From NCBI GenBank assembly GCA_963850915.1, contig CAWKND010000010.1:620001-684000 (forward strand): a DNA stretch of 64,000 bases. Direction: 5' to 3'. Source of the DNA: CAVTWH01 sp963850915 (GTDB lineage: Bacteria > Actinomycetota > Actinomycetes > Mycobacteriales > Micromonosporaceae). A program made the position numbers and the translations under genes. Shown piece after piece: positions 8,657 to 16,150 of this stretch. Under the pieces are notes generated by a model. The model made no database searches. It was given only the letters and a program-made list of their open reading frames with translations, and was not told where the DNA came from. How positions within the stretch are numbered: position 1 is the stretch's first letter; the number at the start of each line of letters is the position of its first letter.

Positions 8657-9834
8657 CTGGGGGTACCGCCGTCCGCGTCCGGGTCGCCACCGAGTGCGGC
8701 GATGCCCAGCCAGTCGGCGCACACGTCCGAGGTGGCCGGCTGGAGTGAGCCGCAGCGGGCGTCGCGGTACAGCCGCTCCAGCGGGTTGCCGCGCCGGGTG
8801 GCACTCGTCCCCGCTGCCTCCAGCATCGAGGCGGCGACGTCTGCCGCGGTGGTACCCGCGAGGTATTTGGCCCGCCACACCCAGCGCCGGGTCTCCTCGT
8901 CACCGGGCTCGGCGTCGACCCGGCGGCCGGCCTCGGCGACCACCAGCCGCACGGCCGCGACCGCCGCGTCCGCGCGACCCAGCCGGGCGCGTACCGCCGG
9001 CAGTCCGGTCAGCTTGCGCTCCCGCAGGTGGGCCACTGCCGCGTCGATCGCGGCCTGGGCGACACCCACGTAGACGGCGGCGTAGCTGGCCACCAGCCAG
9101 TGCGGCATGAGCTGGGCGAACCACAGCGCCAGCCCCTCCACGCCACCGAGCAGGCTGGTCTGCGGAGTGACCACATCAAGGTGCAGGTCGTGCGAGCCGG
9201 TGGCGCGCATGCCGAGCGAGTCCCAGGTCGGCTCGACAGTGATGCCGGGCGACCCGCCGATGCCCGGGGCGTCCGCGGGTACCAGGAACTGGGAGATCGT
9301 CTCCGGATCCGCGGCGCTGCGCGCGGCGACCAGGTAGCCGTCGGCGTGCCCGGCACCGGACACGAAGGTCTTCGCCCCGGTGATCCGGAACCCGTCGCCC
9401 TCCGCCTGGTACGCCGTGGTCAGCTGGGACAGCCGCGACCCGGCGCCGCGCTCGCTCATCGCGACCGCGTAGAAAGCGCCGGCCGCGGCGCGCCGCAGGA
9501 TCTCGTCCCGGGCAACGAAGAACTCCGCGGGTACCCCCATGGTCTCCGCCAGTGCCACCGGGATGCCGGCGAGCGCCCCGGTCACCGAGGCGTGCATGTT
9601 GAACACCAGAGCCGTCGCCCCGTTGCCCCGGGCCAGCTCCTGAGCCACCTCGACGTACCCGGCGAAGCCCGACCCGAGCCCGCCCAGCGACTCGGGCACC
9701 ATCAGCCCGAACATCCCCTCGCCGCGCAGATCAGCGAAGTCGTCGACCGGGAAACTACCGTCCCGGTCGTGGTCGGCGGCGCGCGCGGCGAACCGCGGTG
9801 CCAACCGGCTTGCCCTGCGCAGCGCCTCTGTCAC
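8650..9834 (-). CDS. Acyl-CoA dehydrogenase-family flavoprotein
   Basis: 394 residues from the GTG at 9834, which overlaps the methyltransferase stop (GTGA). The three-part ACAD fold is recognisable: helical N-domain (LRGEGMFGLMVPESLGGLG), beta-domain with AMSERGAGSRLSQL, ITGAKTFVSGAG and LGMRATGSHDLHLD, and helical C-domain. The C-terminal YEGT/YEGS-type catalytic Glu segment of true acyl-CoA dehydrogenases is replaced by LYRDARCGSLQPATSD, as in members that act as flavin monooxygenases or on non-standard substrates. In this operon it may oxidise or hydroxylate the polyketide rather than take part in beta-oxidation. Confidence 0.8.
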   Translation of the reverse strand: MTEALRRASRLAPRFAARAADHDRDGSFPVDDFADLRGEGMFGLMVPESLGGLGSGFAGYVEVAQELARGNGATALVFNMHASVTGALAGIPVALAETMGVPAEFFVARDEILRRAAAGAFYAVAMSERGAGSRLSQLTTAYQAEGDGFRITGAKTFVSGAGHADGYLVAARSAADPETISQFLVPADAPGIGGSPGITVEPTWDSLGMRATGSHDLHLDVVTPQTSLLGGVEGLALWFAQLMPHWLVASYAAVYVGVAQAAIDAAVAHLRERKLTGLPAVRARLGRADAAVAAVRLVVAEAGRRVDAEPGDEETRRWVWRAKYLAGTTAADVAASMLEAAGTSATRRGNPLERLYRDARCGSLQPATSDVCADWLGIAALGGDPDADGGTPRW

Positions 9835-10523
9835 GTCTGTCGGACCCCCTGCCCCTGGTACATGATGGCTGTCGAACGGGTCGGCACGATCCGTACCGTG
9901 CCGCGGTGGCGGACCAGCCACGGCAGCAGTCCCGCAGTGGGACGGATACCCCGAATGCGCAGTGCCACACCGGCGCGCGCGCATTCGTCCACAAGTACGC
10001 GTGGCGGAACGAACAGGTTCGGGTCGTGGATGCCCGGGGGCGCCACGCCGGGCAGCCGTTCGCCGAGCGTGACCGCGATGAACCGGGCCAACCAGGTCTT
10101 GTTGATCGTGTCGAGTACCAGCAGCCCACCCGGGCGCAGCAGCCGGCACGCGTGCGCCACGGTGGCCCGCGGGTCGGGTACGTGCTCCAGGATCTCGCCC
10201 GCGCTCACCACGTCGGCACAGCCGTCGGCCAGGGGTACCCGCTGGGCATCGCCCCGGATCGGGGTCACCCCCTGCTTGGCGGCGATCGCCAGCGCGCTGG
10301 CCGACAGGTCCACGCCCACGTGCCGGTAGCCTTTGCCGTCGAGGTACTCGGCCAGCAGGCCGCCGCCGCAGCCGAGGTCCACCAGGATCGCACCCTCCCG
10401 GGTGGCCGGCGGGATCAGCTTCGCGCGCGCCGCCGCGATCCACCGGAGCATGGCAAAGACGCCGTCCGGGCGGCCCCATTCGTCCGCCAGCACGTCGTAC
10501 TGGGCGACGTCGTTTCGGCGCAC
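9831..10523 (-). CDS. UbiG-like SAM-dependent methyltransferase
   Basis: 230 residues from the GTG at 10523 (VRRNDVAQYDVLADEWG). Class I methyltransferase with SAM motif I LVDLGCGGGLLAEYL, acidic motif HVGVDLS, and SAGEILEHVPDP/LLRPGGLLVLDT motifs closest in pattern to the ubiquinone O-methyltransferase UbiG. The C-terminal DPNLFVPPRVLVDECARAG segment is also UbiG-like. It opens the minus-strand operon and is divergent, by 84 bp, from the UbiA gene. A role in O-methylating an aromatic polyketide hydroxyl is inferred from context. Confidence 0.85.
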   Translation of the reverse strand: MRRNDVAQYDVLADEWGRPDGVFAMLRWIAAARAKLIPPATREGAILVDLGCGGGLLAEYLDGKGYRHVGVDLSASALAIAAKQGVTPIRGDAQRVPLADGCADVVSAGEILEHVPDPRATVAHACRLLRPGGLLVLDTINKTWLARFIAVTLGERLPGVAPPGIHDPNLFVPPRVLVDECARAGVALRIRGIRPTAGLLPWLVRHRGTVRIVPTRSTAIMYQGQGVRQT

Positions 10524-10607
10524 GCCACCCAGCGTGGCACGAAACCCCACGATCGAACAGACTGTCCCGGTGACGCGCGGGAGCAGGGCGACGACGGGCG
10601 GTACCCG

Positions 10608-11465
10608 GTGACCGTGGTCGGCGGACTCGTACGGGCCTGCCACCCGGAGCCGACAGCGGCCGTGACGGTGGGCTCGGGGCTGCTCGCGATCGTGGTCGGG
10701 CAGAGTGCCCTCGGGGTGGCCCTGGTCGCCGCGACCATCCTGGCCAGCCAGCTCGGTACCGGCTGGAGCAACGACTGGCGGGACGCCGCCCGGGACACCG
10801 CGGTGGGGCGTACCGACAAGCCGGTGGCCAGTGGCGCGGTGGCCCGTCGTACGGTCGGCATCGGGGCGCTCGTGGCGGGTGTGGTCTGCGTGGCGCTGTC
10901 CCTGGTCACCGCGGCGCGGGCCGAGCCCGGGCCGGGGCTGCGCTGGTCGGCCGCCGGGGTGGTGTGGCTGGGCCTGGCCGGCGCGCTGGCCTACAACTTC
11001 GGCGGCAAGTCGACGCTCTTCTCGCCGCTGCCGTACCTGGTCTCGTTCGCCTGCCTGGCGGCGTTCCCGGTGCTCGCGCTGCCACAACACGTCGGCGTAC
11101 CGGTCTGGCTGGTCGCCGGCGCCGGGCTGCTCGGTGCCGGTGCGCACTTCCTCAACGTACTGCCCGATCTGGCGGATGACGCCCGAACCGGGGTACGCGG
11201 GCTGCCGCACCGGCTGGGCGCCACCGGCTCCTGGGTGGCCGCGGCGGTACTCCTGCTGGGCGCCACGGGGCTGCTCGTCTTCGGGCCACCCGGGCGGCCG
11301 GGCTGGCCGGCGCTCGGGCTGTTCGCGGTGGCCGTGGTGGTACTGCCGGTCGGTGGGTACGCCGCGCGCCGGCCGGGCTCACGGGCACCGTTCCGCGCGG
11401 TACTCGTGATCGCGCTCGCCGATGCCGCCTTGCTGCTGATCGCGGGCCCGAGTATCGCGCCCTGA
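10608..11465 (+). CDS. UbiA-family prenyltransferase
   Basis: 285 residues, about eight membrane helices. The first Asp-rich motif, NDWRDAARD (Asn55, Asp59, Asp63), and the second, DLADDARTG before GLPHRLG, are intact; these bind Mg-prenyl diphosphate in the membrane. UbiA enzymes attach isoprenoid chains to aromatic rings. GTG at 10608 is the best start in frame, though its ribosome binding site is weak. No menA-type neighbours (menaquinone genes) are present, and the divergent partner operon contains a type III PKS, so the acceptor is more likely that polyketide than a menaquinone precursor. Decaprenyl-phosphate ribose-type UbiA proteins are an alternative. Confidence 0.85.
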   Translation: MTVVGGLVRACHPEPTAAVTVGSGLLAIVVGQSALGVALVAATILASQLGTGWSNDWRDAARDTAVGRTDKPVASGAVARRTVGIGALVAGVVCVALSLVTAARAEPGPGLRWSAAGVVWLGLAGALAYNFGGKSTLFSPLPYLVSFACLAAFPVLALPQHVGVPVWLVAGAGLLGAGAHFLNVLPDLADDARTGVRGLPHRLGATGSWVAAAVLLLGATGLLVFGPPGRPGWPALGLFAVAVVVLPVGGYAARRPGSRAPFRAVLVIALADAALLLIAGPSIAP

Positions 11466-11569
11466 CACGTCACCGCCGGGTCCACGGCGGGTTGCCCCGG
11501 GTGCCCGCGCAGGCGATCTAGGCGACCACTACGCTAAGCCCGGTTGTGTGTCGTTCAAGGAGGGGCGCC

Positions 11570-12358
11570 GTGACCCGCAGGAACCGCGTCTGGTCGATCG
11601 CCGTGTTGACCGTCGGCGCGCTCGCCACGGCACCGCTGCTCAGTGCGTGTGGCGCCGGCCAGATCGCCGCCACCGCCGACATGGTCTCGGCCGTGCAGGG
11701 CGCGAGCGCGACGACCACGATCACCAGCGACGATCCGAACTGGAACGACACCACCATCGCGGTACGCGACGCGACGGTCGACTACAACAACCCCGCGGGG
11801 TACCCGGCCGGTGGGACAGCGCCGCTCTCGGTGTACATCGTGAACAACACGCCCGCCGCGATGTCCCTGGTCGGCGTGGCCGCCACATTCACGACTCCGG
11901 GTACCGACGCCACGGGTACCGCCACGGTCGTACTGACCGGCGGCCCGACCCCGTCCCCGACCGCGACGGTCGCCCCCAGCAGCGCGCCCCCCTCGGCCCC
12001 CGTGCCCAGCGGCTCGGCCAAGCCCGGCGGGTCAGCGAGCAGCTCACCCTCGCCCGTGGTGACCACGCCTCCGCCGCCCCCGCCGGTGGGCAACGCGACG
12101 ATCAACCTGACCATCCCGCAGAACCCGGCACCGCTGACCGAGCTGACCAAGGCCAACGGCACCTACCTGCAGCTGGACAAGCTCAGCGCGCCGCTGGCCC
12201 CGGGCGCGATCGTGCACCTGATCTTCACCTTCATGCTCGGCAACGGCAGTACGGCAACCATCGGCGAGGACCCGGCCCAGCCGCTGGACGTCCCGTTCGC
12301 CCCGCCGAACTCGCCGGCGCCACGGGCCCCCATCTCGCTCTCGCCCCTCGAAGACTGA
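11570..12358 (+). CDS. LpqE-like secreted lipoprotein
   Basis: 262 residues from the GTG at 11570, preceded by the strong site AAGGAGGGG. Signal peptide followed by lipobox LLSACGAG. The mature part has an Asn/Thr-rich beta domain (TIAVRDATVDYNNPAGYPAGG), a Ser/Pro linker (about residues 125-165) and a second beta segment. In M. tuberculosis the lipoprotein LpqE lies between carD and radA with the same orientation. This gene occupies the same place, so I infer orthology from position and architecture. A copper-chaperone-like or immunoglobulin-like fold is possible. Confidence 0.7.
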   Translation: MTRRNRVWSIAVLTVGALATAPLLSACGAGQIAATADMVSAVQGASATTTITSDDPNWNDTTIAVRDATVDYNNPAGYPAGGTAPLSVYIVNNTPAAMSLVGVAATFTTPGTDATGTATVVLTGGPTPSPTATVAPSSAPPSAPVPSGSAKPGGSASSSPSPVVTTPPPPPPVGNATINLTIPQNPAPLTELTKANGTYLQLDKLSAPLAPGAIVHLIFTFMLGNGSTATIGEDPAQPLDVPFAPPNSPAPRAPISLSPLED

Positions 12359-12363
12359 GCCGC

Positions 12364-12414
12364 GCAGTCTCGGCACCACAGTTTCGGCACCGCAGTCTCG
12401 GCACCGCTGTTTCG
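12364..12414. repeat. 14-bp tandem repeat in lpqE-radA gap
   Basis: Units GCAGTCTCGGCACC at 12364-12377, a variant at 12378-12391, an exact copy at 12392-12405 and a partial copy to 12414. It begins five bases after the lipoprotein stop and ends shortly before the radA start. Confidence 0.85.
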
Positions 12415-12441
12415 TCGTACCCCTGGGTTAGCTTTGCGCTC

Positions 12442-13914
12442 GTGACCTCACCCAGCGCCAAGTCCCGGTCCACGACGCCCCGCAGCGCGGCCGGCAGCCG
12501 GACGGCCCGGCCGGCCTACGAGTGCGACGCCTGCGGGCACCGTCCGGCCAAGTGGGTCGGGCGCTGCCCCGAGTGCAACGAGTGGGGCTCGATCATCGAC
12601 TCCACCGGCGGTGCCGGGCTCTCCACCGGCCGCACGGTCAGCGCCCGCACACCCAGCGAGCCGGCCCGCCCGATCGCCACGATCAGCGCCGAGCCGGCCC
12701 GCTACCGCCCCACCGGCGTACCCGAACTCGACCGGGTCCTCGGCGGCGGGCTCGTACCCGGCGCCGTCGTCCTGCTCGCCGGCGAGCCCGGGGTCGGCAA
12801 GTCCACCCTCCTGCTCGACGTCGCCCAGCAATGGGCGGCGACCGCCACCACCAGCGGCCCGGGCGGCGAGGAGCGCGGCCGGTCGCTGGTCGTCTCCGGT
12901 GAGGAGTCGGTGAGCCAGGTCCGGCTGCGTGCCGAGCGGCTCGGCGCCCTGCACGAGCGGCTCTACCTGGCTGCCGAGACCGACCTGGAGGCACTGCTCG
13001 GGCACCTGGAGGCCGTACGCCCCGGGCTGCTGATCGTCGACTCGGTACAGACCATCTCCGCTCCGGGCAACGACGGCGTGGCCGGTGGCGTGACCCAGGT
13101 ACGGGCGGTGACGGCGGCGCTGGTACGGGTGGCCAAGGAGCAGGGGATCGCCACCGTACTCGTCGGCCACGTGACCAAGGACGGGCAGGTCGCCGGCCCA
13201 CGGGTACTGGAGCACCTGGTCGACGTGGTACTCCAGTTCGAGGGCGACAAGCACTCGTCGCTGCGGATGGTACGGGGCCTGAAGAACCGCTACGGCGCGG
13301 CCGACGAGGTGGGCTGCTTCGAGATGCTGGAGAGCGGCATCGCCAGCCTGCCCGACCCGTCCGGGCTCTTCCTCACCCGCTACGCCGAGCCCACCCCGGG
13401 CACCTGCGTGACCGTGGCGATGGAGGGGCGGCGCGCCCTGGTCACCGAGGTCCAGGCGCTGATCGGCGCACCGGTCGCCGGCTCCCCCCGGCGTACCGTC
13501 TCCGGGCTGGACAGCGCCCGGCTGGCCATGGTGCTCGCCGTACTGCAGCGGCGGCTGGGGGTACTCCTGCACGAGCGGGAGGTCTTCGCGGCCACGGTCG
13601 GCGGGATCCGGGTGGTCGAGCCGGCCGCTGATCTCGGGGTGGCGCTCGCGGTCACCTCGGCGGCACACGAGTTTCCGCTCGCCGCCGACCTGGTGGCCAT
13701 CGGTGAGGTCGGGCTGACCGGCGAGGTACGGCGGGTGGGTGCGGTACCCCGCCGGCTGGCCGAGGCGGCGCGACTGGGGTTCCGCCGCGCGCTGGTACCC
13801 CCGGGGTGTGGACCCGCCGCCACCGGCAGCGCTCCCCCCGGGATGACCGTGCTGGAGGTCGGCGATGTCCGGACCGCCGCGCACTACGCCGCCCGTGCCT
13901 CGGCGGAGTCGTAG
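12442..13914 (+). CDS. radA: DNA repair protein RadA
   Basis: 490 residues from the GTG at 12442. Domains in order: C4 zinc finger (Cys28, Cys31, Cys42, Cys45), RecA-like ATPase with Walker A GEPGVGKST at 114-122 and the RadA-specific KNRYG motif at 281-285, then a Lon-protease-like C-terminal domain (VRVVEPAADLGVALAV) that lacks protease activity in the family. RadA is a branch-migration helicase in homologous recombination. Its usual neighbour disA is absent here and lies about 7.7 kb further on, separated by the polysaccharide block. Confidence 0.95.
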   Translation: MTSPSAKSRSTTPRSAAGSRTARPAYECDACGHRPAKWVGRCPECNEWGSIIDSTGGAGLSTGRTVSARTPSEPARPIATISAEPARYRPTGVPELDRVLGGGLVPGAVVLLAGEPGVGKSTLLLDVAQQWAATATTSGPGGEERGRSLVVSGEESVSQVRLRAERLGALHERLYLAAETDLEALLGHLEAVRPGLLIVDSVQTISAPGNDGVAGGVTQVRAVTAALVRVAKEQGIATVLVGHVTKDGQVAGPRVLEHLVDVVLQFEGDKHSSLRMVRGLKNRYGAADEVGCFEMLESGIASLPDPSGLFLTRYAEPTPGTCVTVAMEGRRALVTEVQALIGAPVAGSPRRTVSGLDSARLAMVLAVLQRRLGVLLHEREVFAATVGGIRVVEPAADLGVALAVTSAAHEFPLAADLVAIGEVGLTGEVRRVGAVPRRLAEAARLGFRRALVPPGCGPAATGSAPPGMTVLEVGDVRTAAHYAARASAES

Positions 13915-14078
13915 CCTCGGGGGAACGGGAACAGGCCAGCGGCCACCTCGAAGGGTCCTCTCGGAGGAGGTCAAACGCCCTCGCCGACATGGCATACTCG
14001 TCGGACCGTGGCACCCACGGACCCATACCCCCGCGATCCACGCAGCGCAACCGCAGCGGCTGCCCGAGGAGCCCCGAC

Positions 14079-15125
14079 ATGCGCACTCCACGGATTCCCC
14101 GGCGCCTCGCCGGCGCGCCGATGGTGGCCGTTGCGCTGGCCGCTGCCTGTGTCCTGGCCCTGACCGGGTGCGGCGGACCGTCCGCCGCCACCATGGGGAA
14201 TGCGCCATCACCCGGGTCGAGTGCCGGATCGCCCCCGGTGCCGACGCCAGCCCAGACGCAGTTCGGCGCCGACACGGGCGACACCGGCGCACCCGCGCCC
14301 ACCCCGGGCAAGGCGATCCTCGGCTTCTACATCGACCTGGCGGGCAAGTCCTTCAAGCAGTCGCTCGCCCTGCGCCAGCAGCAGCTCGGCCGCGACCCCC
14401 GGTTGATCCAGTGGTACTACGAATGGTCCGACACTCTGCCCAGCAGCTTCCCGGACCTGCCGCCCGGCGCCATCCCGATGGTCACCTGGCGGGGTACCTC
14501 GTACAGCAGCATCCTCAACGGCTCGCAGGACGATCTCATCGCCCACGCGGCCGACCGGCTGGCGAAGTACGGCAAGCCCGTCTTTCTGCGCTGGGCCTGG
14601 GAGATGAACGGCAGCTGGTATGTCTGGGGCGGCTCGCGCAACGGCAACGACCCGGCGAAGTTCGCCGCCGCCTGGCGGCACCTGCACGATATCTTCGTGG
14701 CCCACGGGGCCACCAACGTCGGCTGGGTCTGGGCGCCGAACTGGTACTCGCTGCCGGTCGCGCCGTGGAACACCATCGACGCCTACTACCCGGGTGACCA
14801 GTACGTCGACTGGGTCGGCATCTCCGGGTACGGCGACACCGGGCTCTTGCCCGACAAGCTCTACGACACCCTGTACAACACCTACGCCGCGCGCAAACCC
14901 ATGATGCTCGCCGAGACCGGTGTGATCGACCGGGGTGGCACAACAAAGCCAGACTGGATCAACGCGCTGCAGCAGTGGACCATGTCCCATCCGCATGTCG
15001 GCGCGGTCTGCTGGTACGACACGAACACCAGCCCGGGTACCTCCGACGACTTCCGGATCGACACGTCGCCGGGATCGCTGGAGGCGTTCAAGGCGATGGC
15101 GAACGACCCGTACTTCTCCGGCTAG
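14079..15125 (+). CDS. GH26-like glycoside hydrolase lipoprotein
   Basis: 348 residues from ATG 14079 (CGAGGAG upstream). Signal peptide with lipobox LALTGCGG, a Pro/Ser linker, then a TIM-barrel resembling GH26 beta-mannanases/glucanases. The acid/base motif is RWAWEMNGSWYVWG (Glu175) and the nucleophile MLAETGVIDRG (Glu279). It is anchored outside the membrane and probably trims an extracellular beta-glycan. It is the first gene of the polysaccharide block and its stop is one base from that of the convergent GT2 gene. Actinobacterial GH26-like proteins commonly sit in exopolysaccharide loci; the exact substrate is unknown. Confidence 0.85.
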   Translation: MRTPRIPRRLAGAPMVAVALAAACVLALTGCGGPSAATMGNAPSPGSSAGSPPVPTPAQTQFGADTGDTGAPAPTPGKAILGFYIDLAGKSFKQSLALRQQQLGRDPRLIQWYYEWSDTLPSSFPDLPPGAIPMVTWRGTSYSSILNGSQDDLIAHAADRLAKYGKPVFLRWAWEMNGSWYVWGGSRNGNDPAKFAAAWRHLHDIFVAHGATNVGWVWAPNWYSLPVAPWNTIDAYYPGDQYVDWVGISGYGDTGLLPDKLYDTLYNTYAARKPMMLAETGVIDRGGTTKPDWINALQQWTMSHPHVGAVCWYDTNTSPGTSDDFRIDTSPGSLEAFKAMANDPYFSG

Positions 15126-15126
15126 A

Positions 15127-16062
15127 TCAGCCGCGACCCTCGTACCCGCGGACGAGTTCGACCTGGCGCAGCAGCCGGCCGAGGGCCATCTCCGGCGCCC
15201 AGGCGCGGCTGCGCCCGGCCAGTCGGGACCCGTGGAACAGCACTGTCCGGCTCAGCCGATGCAGGCCGGGCGCGGCGGCCACGCCGACCACCGCACGCAC
15301 CGCCCAAGAAAGGTCCCCGCGCGGGTCGTTGGTACCGACGTACTCCGGATACAGCTCGCCGAGGCGACGGCGGGACTCGCCCAGTGCCAACGCCTCCTTG
15401 GCGAAGCTGGCGAGGTCCCGGGAGTGCGAGTGGACCGCGGCGAGTGACCTGTCGAAGACCCCGGTCAGCCCGGCCTGTGCGCAGCGCAGCCCGAACTCAC
15501 GATCCTCCAGCCGTACCAGCTGAGCCGTGCCCTCGACACCGACCCGTACCGCGTCCTCCCGGCGCAGGGACATGTTCCCCGCCCACAACTGGCTGATCAC
15601 CGAGGAGGGGTCCGCATCGTACTGCTCGCAGGCCAGCTCGTACTCGTGGGCGTACAGCACCGTGCTGAAGTTCCCCGGCTCGCGGCGACCCGGCGGGACG
15701 GTGGGCATGTACCCGACCACCACGGCGTGCGGTACGCGCGCGTGAACCTGGGCGTGCCCGCGCGCCAGGCCCTTGCCAGCGATCACATCGTCGTCGAGGA
15801 ATAGGACGACGTCGCCGCTCGCCTCCTCTAGGCCGGTCTGCCGGGCCGCCTCCTGGCCACGGTTTGTCTGCCAGAACGGGCGTAGCCGGGGCTCGGTACG
15901 GGCCATCTCCTGGGCCAGCTCCAGCGTCCCGTCGTCGGCTCCGTCCACCACCAGGATGATCTCCATCGGGTACGGGTCAGCCGCGATCGCGCTGATCGCC
16001 GCTGCGACCCGGTCACGGCGCTTGTACGTCGGCATGATGACCGAAACGCTGGGCAATTCCAT
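15127..16062 (-). CDS. Family 2 glycosyltransferase
   Basis: 311 residues. GT-A nucleotide-sugar domain at the N-terminus: VSVIMPTYKRRDRV, IILVVDGADDGT and the DXD-type site LFLDDDVIAGKG. The C-terminal half (EYELACEQYDADPSSV, RLEDREFGLRCAQAG) is typical of GT2 enzymes with the general-base Glu-Asp segment. Soluble, no membrane helix. It lies downstream of the flippase (88 bp) and likely adds a sugar to the lipid-linked repeat unit of the exopolysaccharide. Confidence 0.9.
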   Translation of the reverse strand: MELPSVSVIMPTYKRRDRVAAAISAIAADPYPMEIILVVDGADDGTLELAQEMARTEPRLRPFWQTNRGQEAARQTGLEEASGDVVLFLDDDVIAGKGLARGHAQVHARVPHAVVVGYMPTVPPGRREPGNFSTVLYAHEYELACEQYDADPSSVISQLWAGNMSLRREDAVRVGVEGTAQLVRLEDREFGLRCAQAGLTGVFDRSLAAVHSHSRDLASFAKEALALGESRRRLGELYPEYVGTNDPRGDLSWAVRAVVGVAAAPGLHRLSRTVLFHGSRLAGRSRAWAPEMALGRLLRQVELVRGYEGRG

Positions 16063-16150
16063 GAACTCTACTTTCCGTAACAGGCGGGTGCGGTAAGAGA
16101 TTGGCGGTCGCGCTACGCCCCGATCAGTGCCTCTGGTCCCGGGCTCGTCG

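Noticed and set aside
9798..10607. Long N-terminal extension of the UbiA protein
   Set aside because: It runs antisense through the methyltransferase gene and has no helices or conserved sequence; the GTG at 10608 begins the real domain.
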